This document shows, piece after piece, positions 1-5,887 of a stretch of 5,887 nucleotides of DNA. A program made the position numbers and the translations under genes. Every line of letters begins with the position of its first letter. Within the stretch, counting starts at the first letter, position 1. The stretch covers positions 1-5,887 of the forward strand of contig SLQC01000286.1 in assembly GCA_007131625.1 (NCBI GenBank), given 5' to 3'. The notes under the pieces are model-generated. The model did not search any database, was not told the DNA's origin, and was given only the letters and a program-made list of their open reading frames with translations. The stretch comes from Balneolales bacterium. Its GTDB lineage: Bacteria; Bacteroidota; Rhodothermia; Balneolales; Natronogracilivirgulaceae.

Positions 1-278
1 GTCGCGGCACTGTGAGCATCGGTAAAGGTCATTCCCTCCCCGGCGAGCTGATCCATATTGGGAGTAGGAATATACTGCGAACCATATACTCCAACATCTC
101 CATACCCCATATCATCCGCTAAAAGTATGATAATATTGGGCTTTTTGGCTGTTATTTTGGCAGACAGAGTCCCGTGAAAGAACGCAATAAGCAGCATTGC
201 CAGGATTACCGCAATACACGGCATGGAATGCACTTTTTTGTAATCTACCCTCCGGCATAATGGATAATTGTCATTCAT
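1..278 (-). CDS. Exported sulfatase, N-terminal part only (cut by left window edge)
   Basis: Reading the minus strand from an ATG at 278-276 gives 92 intact codons that run off the left edge. Residues 1-18 are polar with several positive charges (R9, R10, K14, K15). Residues 20-40 form a hydrophobic segment ending in an LSA site, which together look like a signal peptide. Residues 47-63 start the sulfatase fold: PNIIILLADDMGYGDVG, in which D55-D56 match the metal-binding aspartate pair of type I (formylglycine) sulfatases. PTPNMDQLAGEGMTFTDAHS follows, the usual lead-in to the C-x-P-S/T-R maturation site, which would lie just beyond the edge. An in-frame TGA at 284-282 means the gene cannot start further upstream. 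M19 is an alternative start but would lose the charged n-region. No Shine-Dalgarno is seen. It likely hydrolyses a sulfate ester on a glycan in the periplasm or at the cell surface. The substrate cannot be told from this fragment. It lies downstream of the DUF4838 gene on the same strand. Confidence 0.93.
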   Translation of the reverse strand, partial: MNDNYPLCRRVDYKKVHSMPCIAVILAMLLIAFFHGTLSAKITAKKPNIIILLADDMGYGDVGVYGSQYIPTPNMDQLAGEGMTFTDAHSAA

Positions 279-308
279 AAATCAAAAGGATGCTGTTTTA
301 GACCCCGT

Positions 309-328
309 TCCATTGCATGATCCATTGC
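309..328. repeat. Short direct repeat TCCATTGC, two copies 12 bp apart, in the 182 bp gap
   Basis: The 8-mer TCCATTGC occurs at 309-316 and again at 321-328, a 12 bp period. It lies about 30-50 bp upstream of the partial sulfatase start in the gap between that gene and the DUF4838 gene. Spaced copies of about one helical turn can be half-sites for a regulator, but an 8-mer pair can arise by chance. I see no convincing promoter or terminator elsewhere in 279-460, so whether the sulfatase is co-transcribed with the DUF4838 gene is open. Confidence 0.3.
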
Positions 329-460
329 GTTTTGAATCATCAAGTTATGTTTTTTTGGCCTAATCGAAAAGCTCAAAAGTATATACAAAAATGAAGCTGA
401 TCCTTGTTTTATCTTGCTTTTATTCAAGTACGCAGAGCGGCCGTATCCTCTGTATATGTT

Positions 461-2479
461 TCATTTTCCAATAAATCCCGGTTCATTGTTCCAGCTGCTC
501 GTTTCAATATAGGCGGCATCCACCAGATTGGAATAAAACCAGCCTTCCGTTTTCCGCCGGAAGTCAACCAAATTTCGATAAGCCGCTTCCCGCTGCTCAC
601 GGGAGGAGTATTTATCGGCAAACAAGGCTCCTAAAACTGCGGCCTTCCGGGCATGATCCAGGCCGAGTTGCAGGAATTCCACCCTGCGCGCATATTCGCT
701 GTCCGGATGCTCTTTCACCGCCGATCTTGCATCGTCTAAAATCGCTTCGGCTTCAGAAAAAACCTCGGGCGGGAAAAATTGATGAGCGAATTTGGCGTAA
801 GCCCGTAAACGAGAGGCTCCCAACTCGGCCTGTCCGACATCAAAATTGTGGCGATTGCGGGTAATGTGTGCTTCCCAGTAATCAAAGTAGGCATTGACCA
901 TATCGGCTGCCTCCCCAAAAGCATTGTAATATTCCCTGAGCAAATCATCCACTCGTGCCTCCGGCCGGTTATGTAACCGCATAAGCAAATACAAAGTGGT
1001 ACCCTGAGTTCCCCAATGGCCTTTGAGGGCATCAAAATCCGTTCCCACCGCTCCGTTCTGTTCGACAAATTGAAATTTTTCCGCAAACTGGCGGGCAAAT
1101 ACATGAGGCATGATATACCCGTCATGAAAATAATTGGGGCGATAAGAGACAGAGGCGCCTGTTTTCTGCCAGCCCATCCATTGCTCTTTTAACCACTCCT
1201 GTTCCTGAATACGGCGGGGAAACCAGTACCCGGTCCAGGGAACATAATCAAGATGCACATTGCTTGAAAACGTTATATGGTCAGACGGTTCTACAAAATA
1301 ATTCAAATACACATAGGCCGTGGTTACTACATCCGGTGCTATTTTTTCAGCTCGTTCATGCATTAACTTCCAAAAACGGGCGTATCGATCGCTCGCATTC
1401 CGGGGACGCGTATAACTTCGTTGCATTGAGCGGGTCATGTTGGCCAATTCCTCTTCTGTTACCTGTGGTCCATCCCAGGCCAGACATCTTTCACACTCAC
1501 AATGGGCACGCCCATCGGCTTCTGCCAAACGCAGTGCGGGAGTCTTGTCGCTATTTTCCAACTCCTTGATCCAATCTTCAATGATCTTATTATGCAGGGA
1601 CAAGCTGGTAACACACATCGATACCCGATTTTCATTTTGTCCGGGAGTGGGACCACGTACCCCATCTACTTTCTGAAACCATTCCGGATGCTCTTCTCCA
1701 TATTGAGGCCACCAGCCACCGAATGAGTGTCCGAACGAGGGTTTACGACTGAAACTCATACCATGACGGCGAAGGAAAATATTCTCGGCTTCTATATAGG
1801 ATTTCAGGCCTTCTTCGGTGAATCCGATCAAGGGGTTATTCTGCCACCGCCCCCGGTTTGTAGTCTGACGTACACGCTGCCACTGAAATCGCCGTTCAAC
1901 AATGCGCTCGCCGGAAGGAACAACCAGGTTATTGCTCCTGGGAACAAAAGTGCCCAGTTCTCCCGGCCATAACCAACGCACCCCCAATTCACGATCCAGA
2001 AAATCATATACCCCCCATAACGTACCGCTCCAGGCATGGCCTCCGTCAAGCGGATCACCGGGTCCGTCCTCTCCGGCGATAAACAGATCCGTTTTTGATA
2101 TCCGGATTACGGCTTCTTCGGGTTTTAAACCCGAGACATCGATACCGGCCCATTGCGCATGCCGGGTACTGCCAATAAAAATCCGGTAGACCTGATCTTT
2201 CGAATCTTCCAGGAGATCTGATTCGTTGATAAGTGGAAGGGACACGCCGGTGCGCAACGCAACATGTTCAATCAATTCCTCGGCCGCATAAGTGGCAATG
2301 GGCCAGGAATCATCCGGAATAATGACCACCGCCCGCCCCACAGCATCCTCCACCAACGGAAAATGATCGATGACGGCGGTCCGACCCGGTGATGTCACCA
2401 AAATAACGCCAATAAGTACAGCTATTCCATTCAAAAGTATTCTTTTCAGGAGCACTGTATCCAGAGGCATTGTTTTCAT
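461..2479 (-). CDS. Exported DUF4838 glycosidase-like protein with GH67-N-like domain
   Basis: This complete gene encodes 672 residues. Residues 1-35 look like a signal peptide: K2, K12 and R13, then a hydrophobic run LNGIAVLIGVILV, with likely cleavage after GRTA. Residues about 36-200 resemble the non-catalytic N-terminal domain of alpha-glucuronidases (GH67-N), as in YAAEELIEHVALRTGVSLPL and the stretch WGVYDFLDRELGVRWLWPGE at 155-174. The middle and C-terminal part matches DUF4838, including the family's cysteine cluster C327-E-C329-E-R-C332 followed by LAWDG. From recall, some DUF4838 proteins are classed in CAZy GH163, endo-beta-N-acetylglucosaminidases acting on complex N-glycans. Applying that activity here is inference. 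The protein probably cleaves a complex glycan in the periplasm or at the surface. It ends with TGA at 463-461. The ATG at 2479 has no Shine-Dalgarno but sits on a run of nine A; M4 is an alternative start. It is divergent from a sulfatase and upstream of another, suggesting joint action on a sulfated glycan. Confidence 0.88.
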   Translation of the reverse strand: MKTMPLDTVLLKRILLNGIAVLIGVILVTSPGRTAVIDHFPLVEDAVGRAVVIIPDDSWPIATYAAEELIEHVALRTGVSLPLINESDLLEDSKDQVYRIFIGSTRHAQWAGIDVSGLKPEEAVIRISKTDLFIAGEDGPGDPLDGGHAWSGTLWGVYDFLDRELGVRWLWPGELGTFVPRSNNLVVPSGERIVERRFQWQRVRQTTNRGRWQNNPLIGFTEEGLKSYIEAENIFLRRHGMSFSRKPSFGHSFGGWWPQYGEEHPEWFQKVDGVRGPTPGQNENRVSMCVTSLSLHNKIIEDWIKELENSDKTPALRLAEADGRAHCECERCLAWDGPQVTEEELANMTRSMQRSYTRPRNASDRYARFWKLMHERAEKIAPDVVTTAYVYLNYFVEPSDHITFSSNVHLDYVPWTGYWFPRRIQEQEWLKEQWMGWQKTGASVSYRPNYFHDGYIMPHVFARQFAEKFQFVEQNGAVGTDFDALKGHWGTQGTTLYLLMRLHNRPEARVDDLLREYYNAFGEAADMVNAYFDYWEAHITRNRHNFDVGQAELGASRLRAYAKFAHQFFPPEVFSEAEAILDDARSAVKEHPDSEYARRVEFLQLGLDHARKAAVLGALFADKYSSREQREAAYRNLVDFRRKTEGWFYSNLVDAAYIETSSWNNEPGFIGK

Positions 2480-2493
2480 TTTTTTTTATTCAT
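2476..2493 (-). other. Possible leader mini-ORF (MNKKK) over an A9 run, overlapping the DUF4838 start
   Basis: On the minus strand an ATG at 2493-2491 opens a five-codon frame, MNKKK. Its TGA (2478-2476) overlaps the ATG of the DUF4838 gene (2479-2477). The lysine codons are formed by nine consecutive A (2487-2479), the last being the A of the main ATG. A tenth A would fuse the two frames into one longer N-terminus, MNKKKMKTMP, with a more basic n-region. It may be a true alternative start read through slippage, a homopolymer sequencing error, or chance in an A-rich leader. Nothing shows it is translated. Confidence 0.2.
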
Positions 2494-2524
2494 TATTTCT
2501 TTGTGGTCATATGTGTCGCAAGGC

Positions 2525-2553
2525 ATTGAAGGGTTTATAATAAATAATGTAAA
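2525..2553 (-). promoter_or_regulatory. Weak candidate promoter for the DUF4838 gene
   Basis: On the minus strand TTTACA (2553-2548), which is part of the left palindrome arm, is followed after exactly 17 bp by TTCAAT (2530-2525). This is a 5/6 match to the sigma-70 -35 box and a 4/6 match to the -10 box, and would start transcription about 35-40 bp before the ATG. If real, a protein bound to the palindrome would cover the -35 box. Promoters in Bacteroidota follow a different consensus (around TAnnTTTG), which I do not find here, so the call is tentative. Confidence 0.22.
2536..2541 (+). promoter_or_regulatory. TATAAT -10-like box facing the complete sulfatase
   Basis: A perfect TATAAT hexamer reads toward the sulfatase gene and would place the transcription start near 2548, inside the palindrome at 2546-2563. 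No good -35 box is seen at 16-19 bp upstream. Since the region is AT-rich, the hexamer may be chance. Confidence 0.2.
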
Positions 2554-2563
2554 TGTTTACATT
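2546..2563. promoter_or_regulatory. LacI/GalR-like operator between divergent genes
   Basis: AATGTAAATGTTTACATT consists of two perfect 8 bp inverted arms (AATGTAAA and TTTACATT) around a central TG. LacI/GalR-family operators are commonly palindromes of the TGTAAACGTTTACA type with a central CG, and this site differs from that form at a single central base. It lies 67-84 bp upstream of the DUF4838 ATG and 48-65 bp upstream of the sulfatase ATG, so one bound regulator could control both genes. It is centred within a wider symmetry: GGGTTT at 2531-2536 and AAACCC at 2573-2578 share its exact centre. No regulator gene is in the window. The palindrome is seen directly; the protein family that binds it is inferred. 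Confidence 0.6.
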
Positions 2564-2610
2564 GTGATTTAAAAACCCAAATTCAAATTCCATAAACCCC
2601 TTTTCATATT

Positions 2611-4170
2611 ATGAGTATACATACATACCTTTCGAGAAGAGGGATACCCTACCTTCCCCCTCTACCAGGATTTACATACTTTCTGTCTGTTACTTTGGTC
2701 GGTACAATGGGAATAAACTCCTGTTCTGTCGAGGAATCAACGGACCCGAATATTATCTTTATTATGGCTGACGATCTTGGTTACCATGATCTTGCCGGTT
2801 ATGGTCAAAACTTGTTTCCAACACCCGCCACAGACCAACTGGTTCAGGAGGGAATGCGTTTCACCAATACACTTACTCCTTCGGCGGTCTGCTCGCCGAC
2901 ACGTTATGGTGTATTAACAGGCACGGATCCTTTCAGACAATATCATACCTCACATGTTCTTTTTAATGGTGAACCGCTTGTCGTCGGGGAACAAGAAGCA
3001 ACCATAGCTTCCCTGTTGCAACAAAACGGGTATCGCACAGGCGTTATAGGCAAATGGCATCTGGGTCTGGGAGATTCGCTTCCACGGGATATTAACCATC
3101 CCGGACGAGGACCAAACAACATTGGTTTTGATTATTCCTTTCTTGTGCCGGACGGACACAATATGTATCCCCGTTACTATATTGAAAATGGAAAAATTGT
3201 GGGGAATCCGGATTATTATTACAGCTCGGAAATAGAGATACTGGATCGTGTGGGATATAAACTTATTCAACATATCCCTGATGATGAATGGGAAAACAGG
3301 CGACCGGACAACGAAATTTCCACTGTGATTGCCGACAAAGCCGATGCATTTATTGAGGAAAACAAGGACAAGAAATTCTTCTTATACTACCCGACCCACT
3401 CTATTCACCGGCCATATACTCCCGGACCCCGATTTTTCGGCAAAAGTCAGATCGGACCACTTATTGATTTTATCATGGAGTTTGATTGGAAGGTTGGGCG
3501 AATCATGGATACACTGGACAGACTTGGTCTGACGGATAATACGATTGTAATAGTTACAAGCGATAATGGTGGGTTTGGCTCAGGAAGAGTCAGAAATTAT
3601 CAAGACGAACAGGTTGATCACCAGCCCACATTTCCCTGGCGGGGTAATAAAGGAACCGCATATGAAGGGGGGCACAGAGTCCCTTTTATTGTTCGTTGGC
3701 CCGGTCATACAAAACCCGGCAGCGAAAGCGATGAAACGATCTCCCTTGTCGATATAACGGCTACTTTAAGTGATATAACGGGAATCTCATTACAACCTTC
3801 AGATGCCCTTGACAGCTTTAGTTTTTTGCCTGTGCTTCTTGGCAAAGATTATGGTGATCGCATACGTCCATATACTGTGACCGGAACAAGAGGCATGGTA
3901 CATTTGGCTATTCGAGAAGGACCATGGAAACTTATATATGCTCCTGAAAGCAGAGAGGCGGAATTGTATCATCTTGACGATGATCCACAAGAAAGTAAAA
4001 ATATTGCCGATCTTAATCCGGAGTTAACCGAAAAAATGATAGCATTACTGACAAATTATATCGAATCCGGTCATTCTCGTCCCGATGCCAAAGGTTCCGG
4101 GCATACGTTTGAAGAGCTCTTTCGTCAGAGAGAAGCACGGAACCAACTTATTAATCAGCAATTTGAATGA
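2611..4170 (+). CDS. Exported formylglycine-dependent sulfatase, complete
   Basis: This 519-residue protein has the hallmarks of a type I (S1) sulfatase. The visible residues are D54-D55 (metal); C94-S-P-T-R98 followed by YGVLTG, where C94 would be oxidised to formylglycine; K148 and H150 in GKWHLG; H183 in VPDGHNMYP; H266 in THSIHRPYTP; D318-N319 in TSDNGG (metal); and K347 with EGGHRVP. The C-terminal region has the usual WKLI and AELYHLDDDPQESKNIA stretch (439-466). The length is normal and no key residue is missing. The maturation site has T where S is more common, and an anaerobic sulfatase-maturing enzyme would have to be encoded elsewhere. Residues 1-37 look like an export signal with S8-R9-R10, a hydrophobic stretch 21-35 and a Cys at 38 that could be a lipidation site. 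The overall pattern resembles arylsulfatase A / N-acetylgalactosamine-6-sulfatase types, but I cannot fix the substrate. No Shine-Dalgarno precedes the ATG. It is divergent from the DUF4838 gene and convergent with the dehydrogenase. Confidence 0.95.
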   Translation: MSIHTYLSRRGIPYLPPLPGFTYFLSVTLVGTMGINSCSVEESTDPNIIFIMADDLGYHDLAGYGQNLFPTPATDQLVQEGMRFTNTLTPSAVCSPTRYGVLTGTDPFRQYHTSHVLFNGEPLVVGEQEATIASLLQQNGYRTGVIGKWHLGLGDSLPRDINHPGRGPNNIGFDYSFLVPDGHNMYPRYYIENGKIVGNPDYYYSSEIEILDRVGYKLIQHIPDDEWENRRPDNEISTVIADKADAFIEENKDKKFFLYYPTHSIHRPYTPGPRFFGKSQIGPLIDFIMEFDWKVGRIMDTLDRLGLTDNTIVIVTSDNGGFGSGRVRNYQDEQVDHQPTFPWRGNKGTAYEGGHRVPFIVRWPGHTKPGSESDETISLVDITATLSDITGISLQPSDALDSFSFLPVLLGKDYGDRIRPYTVTGTRGMVHLAIREGPWKLIYAPESREAELYHLDDDPQESKNIADLNPELTEKMIALLTNYIESGHSRPDAKGSGHTFEELFRQREARNQLINQQFE

Positions 4171-4176
4171 GTAAAA

Positions 4177-5887
4177 TCATCTTTCTGGCAACGAAAAGGC
4201 GATAAAAGCATCGCTATTTCCTGAACCTGCCCGGGTCCCTCCATTTGCTGCGATAATCACATATTGTTTGCCATCGATTTCATATGTGGATGGTTTGGCA
4301 TAGCCTATAGCCGGCAGATCGTGTTCCCAAAGAACCTCACCGGTGGCTTTGTCAAAAGCCCGAAACTTTTCATCTTCGGTGGCTCCAATGAACACCAGTC
4401 CGCCCGCCGTGACCAGGGAACCTCCCATATTTCGGGTACCGGTAACCGGGATCCCCTGTTCGGTCAACGATTTGTGTTCCCCCAAAGGCACACGCCATAC
4501 CCGTTCTCCCGTATTCAGGTTGATGGCGTTCATGGTTCCCCATGGAGGTTTTGTTGCCGGATATCCGTTCTGATCTACAAAAGGCCGGTAGGCAAAATCC
4601 ACAGTATAGTAATAGTTGCCGGAATCGGCCTCATCGACTAGCCCCTCATGACCTTCTATTCTTCCTGTTTCATCCACATTGTACAGATAGGCAACGATGG
4701 CCTCGGTTTCTTCATCAGAGAGATAGGGAAAGTCCGGCATCTCTCCCATTCCTGTCTCAATTATATCCATTATCTGCCGCTTTGAAAATCGTTCATCCAC
4801 CTGGACCAGTGACGGAAATTGTACGGGTTCCGGACCGCCGGGGCTGCTGTGACAACTCGCACAATTCATCTGATACAGTTGCCGGCCCCGCACTATAACG
4901 TTTTCCGGACTTATTATGATTGGCCTTTTAACTTTTTCCAGTGCCATGGTTGTTCCATATTCATTGGCATTGACATAAAGCAGGTTGGTTTCAGGGTCAT
5001 AAGATGCTCCGCCCCATAATGCACCGCCCCGCGTTCCCGGGAAAGCCAGCGTTTCCCGTTCCCCGGGTGGTGTAAACAGCCCTTCATAGTTCAATTCCCT
5101 GAATCGCCGGAGGGCATATTCCCGGGCTTCAGGTGAAATGTTTGTAAGATCATCCTCGGTAATATGCTGTCGGACAAATGGTACTGGCTTAATTGGAAAT
5201 CGCTGTGTAGGCCATGCCTCCTCCCCTTCTATATGTGATTCCGGAACAGGACGCTCTTCAACCGGGAAAAGGGGTTCGCCCGTTTCTCGGTCCAGCACAA
5301 ATATAAAGCCATGTTTGGTAACCTGGGCCAGAGCATCGATTTTTCGGCCATCCTTTTCAATGGTAACCAGATTTGGTGGAGCCGGCAGATCATAATCCCA
5401 CAAATCGTGACGAACAATCTGATAGTGCCATATTCGTTCACCGGTATTCGCATCCAATGCCAATATCGTATTAGCGAACAGGTGCTTTCCGGGACCTCGT
5501 GTTCCCGGTGTATAAAAATCAGGGGCTGCTGAACCGGTGGGAATAAATACCATTTCACGATCCTTGTCCAGGCTCATTCCGCCCCAGTTGTTGGTTCCTC
5601 CGGCCAGCTGCCAGGCCTGCTCCCCCCAGGTATCATGACCGTACTCCCCCGGGTAGGGGATCGTATGAAAAATCCACGCTATCTCACCTGTACGGACATT
5701 GTAAGCCCGGATGTGTCCCGGTGCGGCTCCGACTCCTTCCCCAACGGTAGAGCCCAGAATCAACAAATCCTTGTAGACAACCCCCGGAGAGGTATAACCG
5801 ACAGAGAGCAGTGCCGGGTCTCTGCCCAGGCCTTCCCGCAGATCCAATGAGCCACCGCTTCCAAAATCAGAAATCAATGTGCCTGTA
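4177..5887 (-). CDS. PQQ-dependent dehydrogenase with nested c-type haem domain, 5' end cut by right edge
   Basis: The minus-strand frame stays open to the right edge and ends with TGA at 4179-4177. The TTG at 5877 is an internal Leu codon, since ACA GGC ACA precede it in frame and the reading resembles the family's ATG-x-LIxDFG stretch. Roughly the first 150 residues, including any signal peptide, are therefore missing. Counting from that TTG, 566 residues show repeated propeller motifs of the type AxDxxTGExxW (near 58-69, 140-150, 194-204, 452-461 and 508-517). They also show HDLWDYDLPAPP at 157-168 and TKHGFIFVLDRETG at 187-200. D161 and K188 have the same 27-residue spacing as the active-site Asp466 and Lys493 of E. 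coli Gcd, as I recall that sequence. A c-type haem site C339-A-S-C342-H343, with M380 a likely axial ligand, lies in an insert (about 320-410) between propeller blades. It is probably a periplasmic quinohaemoprotein oxidising a sugar or alcohol and passing electrons to the respiratory chain. The substrate is unknown. Confidence 0.93.
   Translation of the reverse strand, partial: TGTLISDFGSGGSLDLREGLGRDPALLSVGYTSPGVVYKDLLILGSTVGEGVGAAPGHIRAYNVRTGEIAWIFHTIPYPGEYGHDTWGEQAWQLAGGTNNWGGMSLDKDREMVFIPTGSAAPDFYTPGTRGPGKHLFANTILALDANTGERIWHYQIVRHDLWDYDLPAPPNLVTIEKDGRKIDALAQVTKHGFIFVLDRETGEPLFPVEERPVPESHIEGEEAWPTQRFPIKPVPFVRQHITEDDLTNISPEAREYALRRFRELNYEGLFTPPGERETLAFPGTRGGALWGGASYDPETNLLYVNANEYGTTMALEKVKRPIIISPENVIVRGRQLYQMNCASCHSSPGGPEPVQFPSLVQVDERFSKRQIMDIIETGMGEMPDFPYLSDEETEAIVAYLYNVDETGRIEGHEGLVDEADSGNYYYTVDFAYRPFVDQNGYPATKPPWGTMNAINLNTGERVWRVPLGEHKSLTEQGIPVTGTRNMGGSLVTAGGLVFIGATEDEKFRAFDKATGEVLWEHDLPAIGYAKPSTYEIDGKQYVIIAANGGTRAGSGNSDAFIAFSLPER

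Noticed and set aside
332..343. TTGAATCATCAA palindrome-like site in the left intergenic gap
   Set aside because: Only 4 bp arms around a 4-base centre; expected by chance in AT-rich sequence.
433..452. CAGAG/CTCTG inverted repeat just after the DUF4838 stop, as a possible terminator
   Set aside because: The stem is only 5 bp around a 10-base loop and no T-run follows on the minus strand.
2579..2590. Tandem AAATTC repeat upstream of the complete sulfatase
   Set aside because: Only two copies of a low-complexity hexamer in an AT-rich leader; no clear role.
3751..3781. Direct repeat GATATAACGG, two copies, inside the complete sulfatase gene
   Set aside because: Both copies are coding sequence with the Asp-Ile-Thr codons in frame, in a normal sulfatase region; coincidence is the simpler explanation.
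4264..4641. Plus-strand open frames opposite the dehydrogenase and within the other genes
   Set aside because: They lie antisense to well-supported coding sequence, show no recognisable motifs, and are explained by codon structure of the real genes.
5875..5877. TTG as a true start codon of the PQQ dehydrogenase
   Set aside because: The frame is open upstream to the edge and codes for residues that fit the family; a start here would remove the first part of the propeller and any export signal.

Overview
The window carries four protein-coding genes and no RNA gene, mobile element or CRISPR array that I could recognise. From left to right they are: the N-terminal end of an exported sulfatase (minus strand, cut by the left edge); a complete exported DUF4838 protein of 672 residues with a GH67-N-like front domain (minus strand); a complete exported sulfatase of 519 residues (plus strand); and most of a periplasmic PQQ-dependent dehydrogenase with a c-type haem domain nested in its propeller (minus strand, cut by the right edge).

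Layout. The two left genes are co-oriented with a 182 bp gap. The DUF4838 gene and the complete sulfatase are divergent and share a 131 bp intergenic region. In its middle lies an 18 bp inverted repeat resembling a LacI/GalR-family operator, itself centred inside a wider dyad symmetry. The complete sulfatase and the dehydrogenase converge tail to tail with 6 bp between their stop codons, leaving no room for an intergenic terminator.

Function. Two sulfatases around a glycosidase-like DUF4838 protein suggest a small locus for breaking down a sulfated, probably amino-sugar-containing or otherwise complex glycan outside the cytoplasm. The intergenic palindrome suggests that one repressor controls both directions. 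The dehydrogenase could oxidise released sugars in the periplasm, but it may be an unrelated neighbour. No SusC/SusD pair, transporter, LacI-type regulator, sulfatase-maturing enzyme or PQQ biosynthesis gene lies in the window.

Organism. All three gene starts in view lack a clear Shine-Dalgarno sequence and have AT-rich leaders. All four proteins appear to be exported enzymes of types common in polysaccharide-degrading marine or gut bacteria. This fits Bacteroidota or relatives (Balneolota, Rhodothermota) best. Planctomycetota, Verrucomicrobiota and Kiritimatiellota remain possible. The placement is inference from gene content, not from a marker gene.
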